DNA from: Bilabrum cf. latius
Taxonomy: Eukaryota; Bigyra: Bicosoecida; Bigyra; Bicosoecida
Assembly (NCBI GenBank): GCA_965178125.1
Contig: OZ237758.1
Span: 434,001 to 498,000 of the forward strand
Direction of reading: 5' to 3'
DNA: 64,000 bases
This document shows positions 10,987 to 21,107 of the stretch, one piece after another. The notes under the pieces are model-generated. The model did no database searches and was not told the DNA's origin. It was given only the letters and a program-made list of their open reading frames with translations. The position numbers and the translations under genes were made by a program. The first letter of the stretch is position 1, and every line of letters starts with the position of its first letter.

Positions 10987-12004
10987 TCACGAGTCTGGTG
11001 TTTTGGGGGAGTGCAGTGGGTTGGACATTTCGATGTCGAGGTCTTGGCTGTCAGAGTCCAGCATGCTGCCCATCGAGGTCTTCTTCTTGAGCTTGGCGAA
11101 CTTGCTCTTCTTTGCCTCCTTCTTGCTCTTCGCGGATCGCTCGGCCTTGAGCCTGGCCTCTTCCTCGATGGGGTCTCTCTTGGCGAACAGGCCCTCCTGG
11201 ACCTTTTTCTGCTGCTCCTCGTCCAGCTCCGTGACGATTTCGCCGCAGCACGGGCAGCAGAATGGGCCAACGGGTCCGAGGTGCCGACGGCATATCATGC
11301 AGCAGCCGCACGTGTCTTGCGTTCCGCATTTGCAGAATCCGAAGCAAACCAGCACCGAGAAAAAGACTATGGTGAACACGATACCGCCGACGACCATTAG
11401 GATGATGGCGAGCGTGGAGGCAACTGCGATTGATTGAGAGCACCAAGATGCCAAGGCACAACGGATAACCTGAAAACATTCATTAGAGGCATTGCTACGA
11501 AACCCTAAAGCTCACTGATGCAATTATTGTAGTACAGCTTCATGCCCGGACATGACAAGTCTGCCTGCACCCACTCCAACGAGCCCAGAATGTTGCTGTA
11601 GTTTCCCTTGTTTCGCAGCATCGTACCAAACGTACCTGCGGTATGCGAAGGAACAGTATGGGCCGAATATTCCTCGCTGGTACCCGAGAAGAGCCTCGAA
11701 TGGACGGCGGTGCGCTGTCACCAATCAGAGTAAAAAGCGATCGAAAATAGCCTTCCTTACCTTCCCAACAAAATTCTCCCGGCGCAGGATCTCCGTTCTG
11801 TGCGTAGTTTACGTACGTGAGCATGGTAGCATTCTCAATGAACCCTTTACCTTCCGAGCAGAACACGCTGTCCTCGTCTAGCGTGCAGAGCTCGCAGTCC
11901 TTAATGGCAAGCACCTAGAAAGCGCTGGTTGCGTTCTCTCTGGCATGAACCGATTGTCCTAGAATCACAAATAACACAGCAAGCGCTCCTGCTACGCTTT
12001 TCAT
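10987..12004 (-). CDS. Cys-rich single-pass membrane protein, function unknown
   Basis: Unrecognised type I membrane protein of 266 residues in three exons (12004-11761, 11635-11516, 11423-10987). Seen: a signal peptide ('GALAVLFVILGQSVHA'), a luminal/extracellular part with several Cys and N-glycosylation sequons, one TM ('ILMVVGGIVFTIVFFSVLV'), then a juxtamembrane cluster of CxC and CC pairs ('CKCGTQDTCGCCMICRR', 'CCPCC') that could be palmitoylated or bind metal, and a Lys/Glu-rich cytosolic tail ('KSKKEAKKSKFAKLKKK'). One in-frame TAG just after the signal peptide. Ends in TGA. The second intron was placed using the CGCAG acceptor; an alternative 29-nt intron was rejected. Confidence 0.8.
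11424..11515 (-). other. Membrane-protein intron 2
   Basis: 92 nt, 5' GTGAGCTT, 3' CAATCGCAG, phase 1. This choice links a Cys-rich ectodomain directly to the TM and uses the same acceptor motif as the other introns. Confidence 0.8.
11636..11760 (-). other. Membrane-protein intron 1
   Basis: 125 nt, 5' GTAAGGAA, 3' ATACCGCAG, phase 1. Confidence 0.85.
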
Positions 12005-12342
12005 GCTCGCTGCGGGCACCAAGGGGCTGGAGTCGGCAAATACGATTGTTCATCTAGCTTCTACAGTGAGACGGGTCGCAAACCCCGAACACGCAGCGAG
12101 TTACAGCACACAACGTTGGATCTATTTCATATGCGGGTACTTTCTCACAGTTTCTATCTTGTGTAATCGTGAACAGAGTGGGTCGACGAGCTGAGCGAAC
12201 GAAAACCGCATTTTCTTGTAATAGCACGGTACTTATAACTGGAACGGACACAACGCATATTCTCTCTCCTCAGCCTGCGTGGAGCAAGTTTCAGCTTGTT
12301 AACTGCATTTTGCCCTTTTGGAGTCTCGTAAATTGCATCAGA
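12005..12342. promoter_or_regulatory. Divergent intergenic region, membrane protein / EF-hand gene
   Basis: 338 bp between divergent ATGs, relatively AT-rich. It should contain both promoters; no specific element recognised. Confidence 0.45.
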
Positions 12343-13989
12343 ATGGGGTCCTGTTGCTCTAGTGATAACGCTGTAGTTCCTGTGCAGTGAGACCACTTGC
12401 GGGAGCGGCATGTTTGCTCCATACAGTCGCAGATTCCTACGCCGAGACTTTTGAATCAATTTTTATTACACGCAGATCAGAAGCCGATAAGGAAGCAGTC
12501 GAAGCGTTGGAGAGGCGGAGCAAAGAGGCAATTCAGTTGATCATTCGAGATAAGCAGCAGAGGGAAGGCAACCAGGGCGCAAGTCGGTAGGACCTGTGAG
12601 TATGGTGCGAAATTCGGCACTATAGGTCGAGGAGTTGCCTTCAGTGGTGTGCTGTGTCACGCTCTGAGGTGCTCCACTGCGTACATTCACGAGCAACGGC
12701 GGCACAACCCAACTCATAGTAGGCCTGCGTGCCATTCTCTTGACTCCGACTTGCGAATGCATTCCCGAAACCCTCGCAGCAACTCTCAATTCAATCGAAT
12801 TATATTGAAGTTTCCCAAGGTTCGAAGAGCATTCAAGGCGGTCCGACGGGTGTTCGACGAGTTCGACGACGACAATTCCGGGACGATCGACCGTGGGGAG
12901 CTGCGCAACTGCCTCGCCGCTCTCGGCGCCGAATTGGCAGAGGAGGACGTAAAGGAAATGTTCGCTGGTTCCCAGCTAACGGCTCAGGGTGAACTGGACT
13001 TCAAGGAGTTCCTCGTCGCACTCTCCCTGGGGTCGGTGCTGCAGCTCTTCCCCAGCCTGAGGGCCTACTCGGCCGTAGACCTGCAGAAGCTCAAACAGGA
13101 GGAGGAGGCCAGGAGAGGGGGGCTAGAGGACGGATAGACCCTGCCGGCGAAACCGCCCAGCGCAGCCGCCGCGGGATCCGACGACTAGGAGGGAGAGAGC
13201 AAATACAAGGTCGACACCAACGTGGGCGAGACCGCCCCCGCAACATCCCCGGCGCGAGCGGGGCCCGCAGACACCTCCGGCCCCGTGACCCACGCCGTGA
13301 CCCCCCACACCCGCGCCAAGCTGCAGCAGAAGGGACGCATGCTGGTGGAGGGCCTAAAGATCGTGCTGGAGGCCTACTGCCTCTTTGACCAGGACGGGAG
13401 CGGAACCATCGACAAGGATGAGGTGCTCGGCATGATTGCAGAGGCTTCCAGCGGCGGGGCCAAGCGAGCTCACGGCGCCTCGCAGGGAACAAGCGCGATG
13501 CTCTCATCGGAGCGGTGGTCGCAGCTAGACTGGGACGACGACGGGTCCGTGACCCTGAGGGAGTTCATCAGCGCCTTCTATTCCTGGGTGGGACTGGATG
13601 ACGACGACGAGGACAACACGGAGTACGACACCGCGGCGCCCGAGCAGGGGGAACAACAGCTTGACGAGAGCGGCAAGCCGGTGAGTCTCGAGGACAGCGC
13701 GCCCACGCCGGCCCGGGTGCCGCCTCCCACTTCCGAAGCCCTGCAGAAGGAGGAGGCAAGGGCGAGCAAGCCGAGGGGTGGTGCCTTCCGGAAGAAGGAG
13801 TCGTGGACAAAGGGGAGCAGCGGGGCGGCGTCTGCGGGCTCGGGGGGCCCATCAGCGGCTGCTGGCTCTGCTGGTGTTGCCGCGGGCAGCAGTGGGGCCG
13901 GTGGCGTGGTTGTTGATGAGCACGGAAGAAGGGTGTCTTTCGATGGCAGGGGTGGAGGTGCCGCCGCCGCCAATGGGGCGGGCAGATGA
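12343..13989 (+). CDS. EF-hand calcium sensor, N-myristoylated, CML21/22-like
   Basis: Calcium-binding regulatory protein resembling plant/protist CML21-type calmodulin-like proteins, whose N-terminus has the same 'II-K-P' helix before EF1. Three exons (12343-12386, 12476-12595, 12780-13989) give 457 residues. The start MGSCCSS predicts N-myristoylation plus palmitoylation, so membrane attachment. EF loops: 'DDDNSGTIDRGE' (EF1), a degenerate second hand before 'LDFKEFLVALS', 'DQDGSGTIDKDE' (EF3) and 'DWDDDGSVTLRE' (EF4). The C-terminal 150 residues are acidic then Ser/Gly/Ala-rich and disordered. Three in-frame TAGs; the first (12588-12590) sits four bases before the exon 2 donor, and removing it as a stop is required to reach the EF hands. 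Ends in TGA. Confidence 0.9.
12387..12475 (+). other. EF-hand gene intron 1
   Basis: 89 nt, 5' GTGAGACC, 3' ACACGCAG, phase 2. An alternative acceptor GTCGCAG lies at 12432. Confidence 0.8.
12596..12779 (+). other. EF-hand gene intron 2
   Basis: 184 nt, 5' GTGAGTAT, 3' CCCTCGCAG, phase 2. Removal gives 'DLNSQFNRIILKFPK', the expected helix before the first EF hand. Confidence 0.85.
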
Positions 13990-14452
13990 TGCATGCTGGG
14001 CTGCTGCGTCGTAGTGCCAGTGGTTGCCGGCTGCAAGCCGGACTACCAAGAAGTCTGCCGGTCTGACGCCGTGCCCAGGTTGCGCGAGGCCTCTCTTTCG
14101 CAAGACAGGAGTATGGAGCAGCCCCGATAGATTATGTCAATGGGATAGAATATACTTGATCGTTGATGCAGGCTACGTGCACTGCCTCCCAAGACCAGCA
14201 TCGCACAACGGTCTAGCTGATAGCCGCATTTGTAAATAAATCAGGCCATCAAATACGAATAATCTTAAGAAACATGCAAAGCATCCGGAGAGAAAGGGAG
14301 ATGCAACGGCAGCAACAGCGGCCGCAGATCTTCCGGCTCCGCCGGCCTGGCGTCTTGGATCCAGCATCCAAAAAAACAGCCGCCCAATGAAGGCTTACTT
14401 CGAGCGAGATGACGCATTGGCTCGCCCCAATCGTCTCAAAACCAGCGTTGGT
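13990..14452. other. Convergent intergenic region with candidate poly(A) signal
   Basis: 463 bp between convergent stops. AATAAA at 14235-14240, inside TGTAAATAAA, is a plausible poly(A) signal for the EF-hand gene about 250 bp upstream. At the right end, 8-bp inverted arms at 14419-14426 and 14465-14472 flank a smaller 5-bp hairpin and overlap the acyl-CoA oxidase stop codon. Confidence 0.45.
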
Positions 14453-17400
14453 TCAATCCCCACCGGCGAGCCCCTGCCTCCCGCGCGCCAGATCGCGCCC
14501 TTCCATGAACGGGCCCACGACCCCAAAGAAACTCGGGCTGGGCGACCCCACTGGCTCTCCGTCAAACTCGCCGACGTGCACGTCGCGAGCACCGGGTGCC
14601 TGCGCGGCCCTCATCAGGTAGTGCCTGTACACGTCCCCATCGGCCCTGCCAAGGGGAGAATGCACGAACGAATCCCTGAACCCGAATGAGTCTACCAGAG
14701 CCACTGCATCCGGCCGCACGCTCGCGCAAGCGGCCTGGTGAAGCGCCGGCAGTGCAGAGGCCTCGGCCGCTGTCAGAGCGCCGCACGTCGACATGGCCGC
14801 CTCGAGTGCCCTGCACCTAGACAGCACGTGCAGGGACAAAAGCCTCTCCAAAACCTTTGAAAGCGGCTCTTCCCCAGCGCCTTCCCCAGCATCGGCCGGA
14901 GATGCCCCACCATCCTCGCCAGCGTCTCGAAGGGCAGGCCCCAACCGGGACGCACCGGGGCCAGATGCACCCGATTGTCTCCTCTCGCGCCTCCTCTGCG
15001 CCTCCACAGCAGCTGCGAATGACGTGGCGATCCGCGCCCAGACGCCCGCCCTCGACGCGTCCAGCATGGCAGGCGCCGCCAGCTGCCAGGCGCGCGGGTG
15101 CACCTGGGAATTGGCATCGGCCGGGGCCCACATCTCGATTGAAGCGTGCCTGGGGAATGGTTCCGGCCCGCGAGGCGCCGTCCCGGCAGTCTGGGGAGCG
15201 TAGGCGCGGGCTTCCCTCGCGCAGTAGAACAGGAGGCAGTCCGCGGCATCAACCGCGACCGCAGCTGCCCGGCCCAGCTCGGCGGCGGTCAGCCGCAGCC
15301 TCCGAAGAGCCACGCTCGCGTGCGCCACGGGCACGTTGGGCTGCGCCGTGCCCTTGGCGTCTTCCTTCGCGCGCTGCTGGGCCGTGGAACCGGCAATCGC
15401 CTCGGCGCACGCAGCGGCCACTGCGGCGGTTCGGGAGGCGGGCAGCTCCGTGGATACGGCACGCGCCACGGCGGCCACGGCAGCGGCAGCGGCTGAATCG
15501 GCCGCGTCCGTACCCACGGCCCGCGTGGGTCCCCCCACCGACGTCCCTTGCGCGCCCTGGGGAACAGCGGCATCCACACCGTGCTGCATCATGGCTGACA
15601 GCAGCTGCCCGAGCACAGGGTGCAGAGCGCCGCCGCCCGTGCGACGCACCGCGGCCGCCTCCGCACGGTGCTTGCCCACGACCGCGCGACCCGTCTGCAG
15701 CGCCATCACCACGTTATCACCCTCCCAGCTGCACATGACTGCGAAGTCTCTCGACTGCCAGCTGAGCCCGCAGTACTGCGAGTACCCGTGCCCGCCCATG
15801 GACTGCCTCAGCAGCTCGAGTCCGCCGTGGCAGTCCCACGTGGCCCAGGCTTTGAGGCCGGCGCTCTCCGCGTGAAGGGACGAGGCGTCGGAAGGGGCGG
15901 CTCCTTCCGACCCGTGAGCCACGTCGCTCCGGGACGAGTTGCCGTCGTGGCGATCGCTGGCCTCGATCTCCTCGGCGGCCGCGTCCTCGTCCTCGTCCTT
16001 GCCCTCGCCCGCGTACAGCGGCCTGCCGGACCCCTGCTCATAGAGGCGCGTGACTCGCTTGGCGGCAAAGTGCAGCGCAAAGGAGAGGGCTAAGAGAGGG
16101 AGCACGCGGGCCTGGACGGTGGGATAGTCCAGCGCCTGCGTCTCCAGGTGCCTGTCCTTGGCGGCAAGCTGCGCCTGCTCGCTGCCCTCGCCCCCCTTGC
16201 TTGAAGACAGGTCGGCGGTGCCCGCCACGAGTTTGGCCACGTCAGTCCGCATGCCGCTCCGCGCCGCGTCCCTCTCGAACTGTTCCCCAAGCAATTCCCT
16301 GGACGCAGCTCCTAGCGCGGACGTGCTGCGCGGATCCGCTGCCCCCGGCATGCCCTGCCGCCTCACGGCGAGGTACCGCACCGCAGTGACCAGGCCCCTC
16401 TTCAGCCAGTCACTGGATTCTTTGCACATCACTGCGCGCCCCAGCACCAGGGCAGAGTAGTTGCTGCTGCCCCCGTCCCCACCCCCGGCCTTGCGGGCAG
16501 GGACCCACGCCCCACCCGACGAGACGCTCCCGCTCCCCCGAAGCAACGCGTCCCTGCCCAGCACGCAGCGGTCGAACTGCAGCCAGCCGTTGTCGATGCC
16601 GCCCCGCCCGTGCTTGCTGCCGCAGTCGCCAGCCCGCACGCCTGGAAGCAGAGAGTGCAGCGGGAGTTTCCCGTCAGACACGGCTCGTCGTCCTCCCTCG
16701 TCCTCCTCCTCCTCCTCTAGCCCCCTGCGAAGCTGCACCACGAAGCACTTGACGCCCCTGTCGACCCACACGGGCCTCCCCGGCTGGCTGCCGGGCCCAT
16801 CCGGGGTCACCAGGCGGGCAAACACGGCGGCATGCGTGGCCGTGCGGGCCGCGCCGCCGATCCACCACTTTGCGCTAGCGGCGAAAGGGGAGTGGAGAAC
16901 AAAGTACCCCTCGGGCTCCTCGTCGCCGCGCAGGGTTCCGCTCGCCCGGCCCAGACCGGACCTGGCGGCCTCTGCTGCCGCGGCAGGACACAGCCGATTG
17001 GAGCCCCTGCGAGGGTCGTCCAAAGGAACGCCCATCGCACGGCGGCAGGAGTCGGCCTTTGTGGCCGCAGAGGCCGCTGCATGAGCCCCGCCCGCGCCCC
17101 CCGTCCCCCTCAAGAGCGAAGCCTTCGTGTCCTCACCCAGCCCGCGGAATGGCGCCGCGCACCCCGGCGGAACATACACGGCGGTGGTCTCCACTCCCCT
17201 GGTGAAACTCCCGTGGCCCAGCTCGGTCATGGCGAAGCATCCCAGCGCCTGCATGGTGTAGGCCTTGCCCATCCACTCGGCCCTCTGCTCTTCATCACCG
17301 CTTCCTTGCAGCGCGCCGCAGAACAAACCGAAATGCACGCCGTTACGGGTGGCCCAGGAGGGCATCTGCATGCTCCACATCTCAAGCCGGGCGCCCCTCG

Positions 17401-17928
17401 TCGCTAGGTCGTCCACCATGAGGTAGCGAATCACACGCCTCACGCGAGCGGCAGCCTGGGCTCGCTCTCCGGACCCGGTCCAATCCTCACGGCCGGGGGC
17501 GCCCTTGCAATGCCTTGCAAGAGCTGCACCGCCCGCCCAGGGGTTCTGGTGCTCGTCAGCGGCGGCTCGCTTCTCGGTGCCGGATGCCTCCTCGTCCTCA
17601 ACGTGCTCGCTCGACCCCCCGAGCAGCGGCGATGCGCCTGGGACCGCCAAAGACGACTTGCCGGCAAGCGCCCTCTCCAGAGCAGCGGCCTGCAACTGTG
17701 GATTAAGCATCGGGTCTCGCTCCCACTGCACTTGCACCAATCGCTTTAGCTCTGCCTGTCGACGACCCCCCGCCAGCAGCTCCTCAAGAGCCTGAGTGCT
17801 GAACCGAGCTGCGAGGGAAAGCAGGCAAAGTCAGCCGGATGAATGCAAATACAACAGCAAAGCACTCTAAATCAGACAACAGTTAGCACGAACTCGTTGT
17901 CCTCACATCGCAATCGCTCGGCTGACAT
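14453..17928 (-). CDS. Acyl-CoA oxidase, expanded
   Basis: Flavoprotein that oxidises acyl-CoA to trans-2-enoyl-CoA with release of H2O2 in peroxisomal beta-oxidation. Two exons (17928-17907 and 17808-14453), 1,125 residues against about 660-700 for the family. Seen: 'FAMTELGHGS' (flavin/substrate loop), 'GVETTAVY', 'KWWIGGAARTATHAAVFARL', 'GIDNGWLQFD', 'RYLAVRRQ' and 'SMGGHGYSQYCGL', with the catalytic-base Glu in 'CSWEGDNVVMALQTGR'. Extra length comes from Ala/Gly/Glu-rich insertions and a long C-terminal region. The start MSAERLR has a GCCACC Kozak context. There is no SKL-type PTS1, and the N-terminus is one residue out of register for a PTS2. No in-frame TAG in 1,125 codons. Ends in TGA. 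Confidence 0.93.
17809..17906 (-). other. Acyl-CoA oxidase intron
   Basis: 98 nt, 5' GTGAGGAC, 3' TTCCCTCGCAG, phase 1, leaving a 22-nt first coding exon. A CTAAC motif lies in the intron's 5' half. Confidence 0.85.
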
Positions 17929-18369
17929 GGTGGCGACAGGCAACGAACTCGACCCATCAAGCCACGGGATCGGATTCTTCGATGTATCAGATACACGCGA
18001 CGACACACCGTCTAAGTGGCGGCTTATTCTATCCATGCCTAGGGACCTTTAGCAAGTGCTCAGGGCGAGATCTAGTGAGTAACGAATCTTGGCGGAGCGG
18101 GATCCGAGAAAGCAGTGAAGGTTCGCTTGTAGCCGGCGCTCCAGAGAGACAGCGCAATCAGACGATAAACTCCGTCACACAATTTTCAATTCACGTGTCA
18201 GATTTTGAATGGAAATGCGGCAAGACGGGGGCTGTCGGAGTCAAGGACGCTGTTGAGGTCACAAGGTCACAACACTGACTGCAACTGCGGAGCGGGCGCA
18301 AAGCACAAGCTAATTGTTGGACTGGCGAGCATCAACGCTTAATTTATTCGCATAGATACGTCGGACGTG
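17929..18369. promoter_or_regulatory. Divergent intergenic region, acyl-CoA oxidase / AlkB
   Basis: 441 bp between divergent ATGs, expected to hold both promoters. No element recognised. Confidence 0.45.
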
Positions 18370-20166
18370 ATGTCAAGTGACTCGCCGTGGCAGCCTCCGG
18401 CACAGAAGCCGTCTCGTCAAGCCATGCTCGAATCTAAGCAATGCAGAGTGGCAGGTGGACCTGCCTTGATCGCCTCGAGACCGGACAGTATGGTAGACCA
18501 CGTGGAAATGAAGCAGCCTCTTCGAGCACGAGGTGCCAAATCAACTGGCGCCGATCGTAACCTGTCGACATTTGAGCCCGCGTCCAGCTCGTCTGGTGCC
18601 GCAGTAGGCACGGTCAAGCTGATTGCCCCGGGTGTATTCTACATTCCTAAATTCCTTGCAACGCGAGCCTTGTAGGAAGAGCTGCTTGGGGAGTTTGACC
18701 GCATTTGCGGGTGGGACGCACCGTCACCATCCTCCGGAAGTTTGCAGAAGCAAATGCCTGCTGGTTCTATCGATCTGGTCCGAGACGAACGCGAACTGCC
18801 GCCAAGGGCGGCATTCGTGCGAACGACTACTATATTCGGCAAAGTTGGTTTCATGAGCTGTTATGTGCAGAGTGCTGGCTTAAAGTGGACGTACGAGAGC
18901 AAGCTGAAACATGGTGACGGTGCTGCCAGCTCGCAGCAAGCCGCTGCAGAGCAGGCCAAGCGGCTAGACTCGAGCGCTTAGAGCAGAAGTGCCTCCACTA
19001 TAAGCAAGAAAAGCCGGCCAGAGGGTGCAGCCAAGTAGTAGCCGCCACCGAGGGAACAAGTGGCCCAGATGCCAGCCAGCTTCAGGCGGCTCTATCACCT
19101 CGCGATTGGCATGTGCGGCGCGAGTCCAGCGTGCTTTTCTCCTCGTGCCAAAGCCGACCTGTGCTTCTGCAACCTGTACCCCCGGAACTGGGGCAAGATG
19201 GGATGGCACAGCGACAGAGACGAGAGCAAAACATCGCTGGAGAGGGGTGACCCCGTGGTGTCTCTCTCTGTGGGCGATGCGGCAGAGTTCACTCTGTTCA
19301 TCCCTAAAGAGCTGGACGCGATTGATGCATCTTTGTACATGGGAAATGCTGATGAGGCAAAAGCGTCTAAAATTTCAGGGCGCGTATCTGAGACCGGTGG
19401 CATCGCTGTTTACTTTGGCCGGGGAAGTTGCCAGTCTGCGGCCACTGGTGGCACCTCGGCTTGCAGCGATGCCAGCAGTGCGAAGCACCACTGTCTGCCT
19501 GTGGTTGAGACCAACGACGGCGACGAGGTGGTTGACCTATCGGACGATTCAGAGACAGAGACTTCACCGCTGGCTGCTGCTGCGAGTTCGTCCAGCTCGT
19601 CAAGCTCAACCATGAGGCCCGCTACTAGCCGATCGCAAGCGTCCAAGGCGGGGAGTGGAGAGCGAGCTTGCGCGTAGCCGCGGGCCGCCAGTGCTCCCCA
19701 ACCGGGCAGCAAGCGTGCACGGATCGAAAAAGCATCGACCACAAGGCTGCGTGCAAAGAATCACCCCCAAGCCACCGGAAACACACCGAAAGGCTCGGAA
19801 GGAGCCGGGTTTGCGGCAGCGAATGAGAGTGCCAGTGGGGCCTGCAGTCCTTTCAAGAGGCGTCGTGTGGAGAAGACGGGTAGCAACAGCTGCATGTCAC
19901 GGGCCAGTGCGACCCAGAGTCGAGCATCCAAGCCGATAACTGCATCATTAGTGAAGCCAGGGCTAACCTGCCGGTTTAAGGGGCCGGGCAAGTGCAAGGG
20001 CAGGGTCGTGACAGTGCTGCTCAAGTCAGGTGACTGCCTCGTGTTTGGGGGGCATGCTCGCCTTGTATACCATGGCATTCGCAAGATTGTTGGGCCTGTG
20101 GGCAGGCCTCAGGGGCTGAGGATGATCGACGGAAGGCTCAACGTGACTCTCAGATGCAAGGCGTGA
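18370..20166 (+). CDS. AlkB-family Fe(II)/2-oxoglutarate dioxygenase
   Basis: Oxidative demethylase of the AlkB superfamily, acting on methylated nucleic acid bases. Single exon of 598 residues with five in-frame TAGs, two of them adjacent (19036-19041). Seen: 'APGVFYIPKFL' start of the core, 'FCNLYPRNWGKMGWHSDRDE' with the iron-binding H-x-D at about 280/282, 'DPVVSLSVGDAAEFTLF', then 'SGDCLVFGGHARLVYHGI' with the distal His at about 568, and 'RLNVTLRCK' supplying the 2-oxoglutarate Arg pair. H-x-D to His spacing is about 286 residues, against about 54 in E. coli AlkB. The difference is a low-complexity Ser/Lys/Arg insertion with an NLS-like 'KRRRVEK', suggesting nuclear location. Ends in TGA. 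Confidence 0.9.
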
Positions 20167-20510
20167 GTCAGCCTGGTGCACTGCCTCCGAGTCTAAACCT
20201 GTCGGCGGGATTCCAGTTGAAATTCAAGCCGAGACCTAGCCGAGGCGAGCCCGGGGTGGCCTGGTGTGAGCCGCCGTGCCCCAGTGCTCCATACCCTTGG
20301 TCTGCAGGCCTGTCGAGTCACCTCAGAAAGTCGACCAACTGGCTACTGATGCTGCCCATCACGTCACGACAAAGGGGATGACACACGCGCCACTGCGCAC
20401 CGCCGCCATCTACTTCGTCACGGTCCCTGGGCACCGTTTGGCCCCTCCGCCAACCCGAATAAGAAATGGTTCTAGCGGGGTGGGCTTGCCGTAGCTGCAT
20501 TTCGGTTCGA

Positions 20511-20583
20511 AGCATGAGCAGCCTTCAGACACGACTACTCATGCTATGAGCAGCCTTCAGACACGACTAGATCTACTCATGCT
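20511..20583. repeat. Imperfect tandem duplication with inverted arms
   Basis: Two copies of TGAGCAGCCTTCAGACACGA about 31 bp apart, each followed by CTCATGCT. The arms AGCATGAG and CTCATGCT are reverse complements, so each unit can fold. Confidence 0.75.
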
Positions 20584-21077
20584 AATCGCTGCCGAGCCGC
20601 AACGACGTGCGATCCCATAGACACGCCTTGGCAATAGAATTCACCGCAATGCCGAAGATGAAAATCGCCTCACCCTCGTTATCAAACGGCACCTGGGTGG
20701 CTTTCACACCCTGGAACCGGGCCACTTGGCCCTCTGGCTCCCGGATGGGACACTATATCATATAGTCTATATGGTCCACGGCCGACCGGATGGTCTGCTC
20801 GAGCGCGCCCGACACTCGATAGTGCACGCGACCAGGAAGGCCACCGCAGACACGTTTGTCCTTAAAGGCGACACTGTGCCGGACTGACCCTTTTAATTCG
20901 GCAAGCACCCCCTACCGGTGATAATCCGCGTCAGCCGCCGCCAAGCATCCCTGGCGACCTCGTCAGCGTCGGACCACAGGAAGTTTGACAGCGGGGAGGG
21001 ATGAAGCATCCCACTACAGTCTTTCTGCCTGCGTCCTCTCTGCCAACACCATCACACGGCTCTTGTTTATGCCTTCC

Positions 21078-21107
21078 TGAAATCTGAAATCTGAAATCTG
21101 AAATCTG
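21078..21107. repeat. TGAAATC heptamer tandem repeat
   Basis: Four perfect copies of a 7-bp unit in the gene-poor interval. Seven is not a multiple of three, which argues against coding. Confidence 0.85.

Noticed and set aside
11470-11500. 29-nt intron in the Cys-rich membrane protein gene
   Set aside because: It lacks a GTRAG donor and a CGCAG acceptor; the 92-nt alternative fits every other intron.
14419-14472. tRNA gene (GGTTCAATCC resembles a B box, with pairing arms)
   Set aside because: Arm-to-arm length is only about 54 nt, the T stem has a mismatch, and no D or anticodon arm is seen.
17880-17928. PTS2 peroxisomal signal at the acyl-CoA oxidase N-terminus
   Set aside because: After splicing, R-L and Q-A are one residue too far apart for the nonapeptide.
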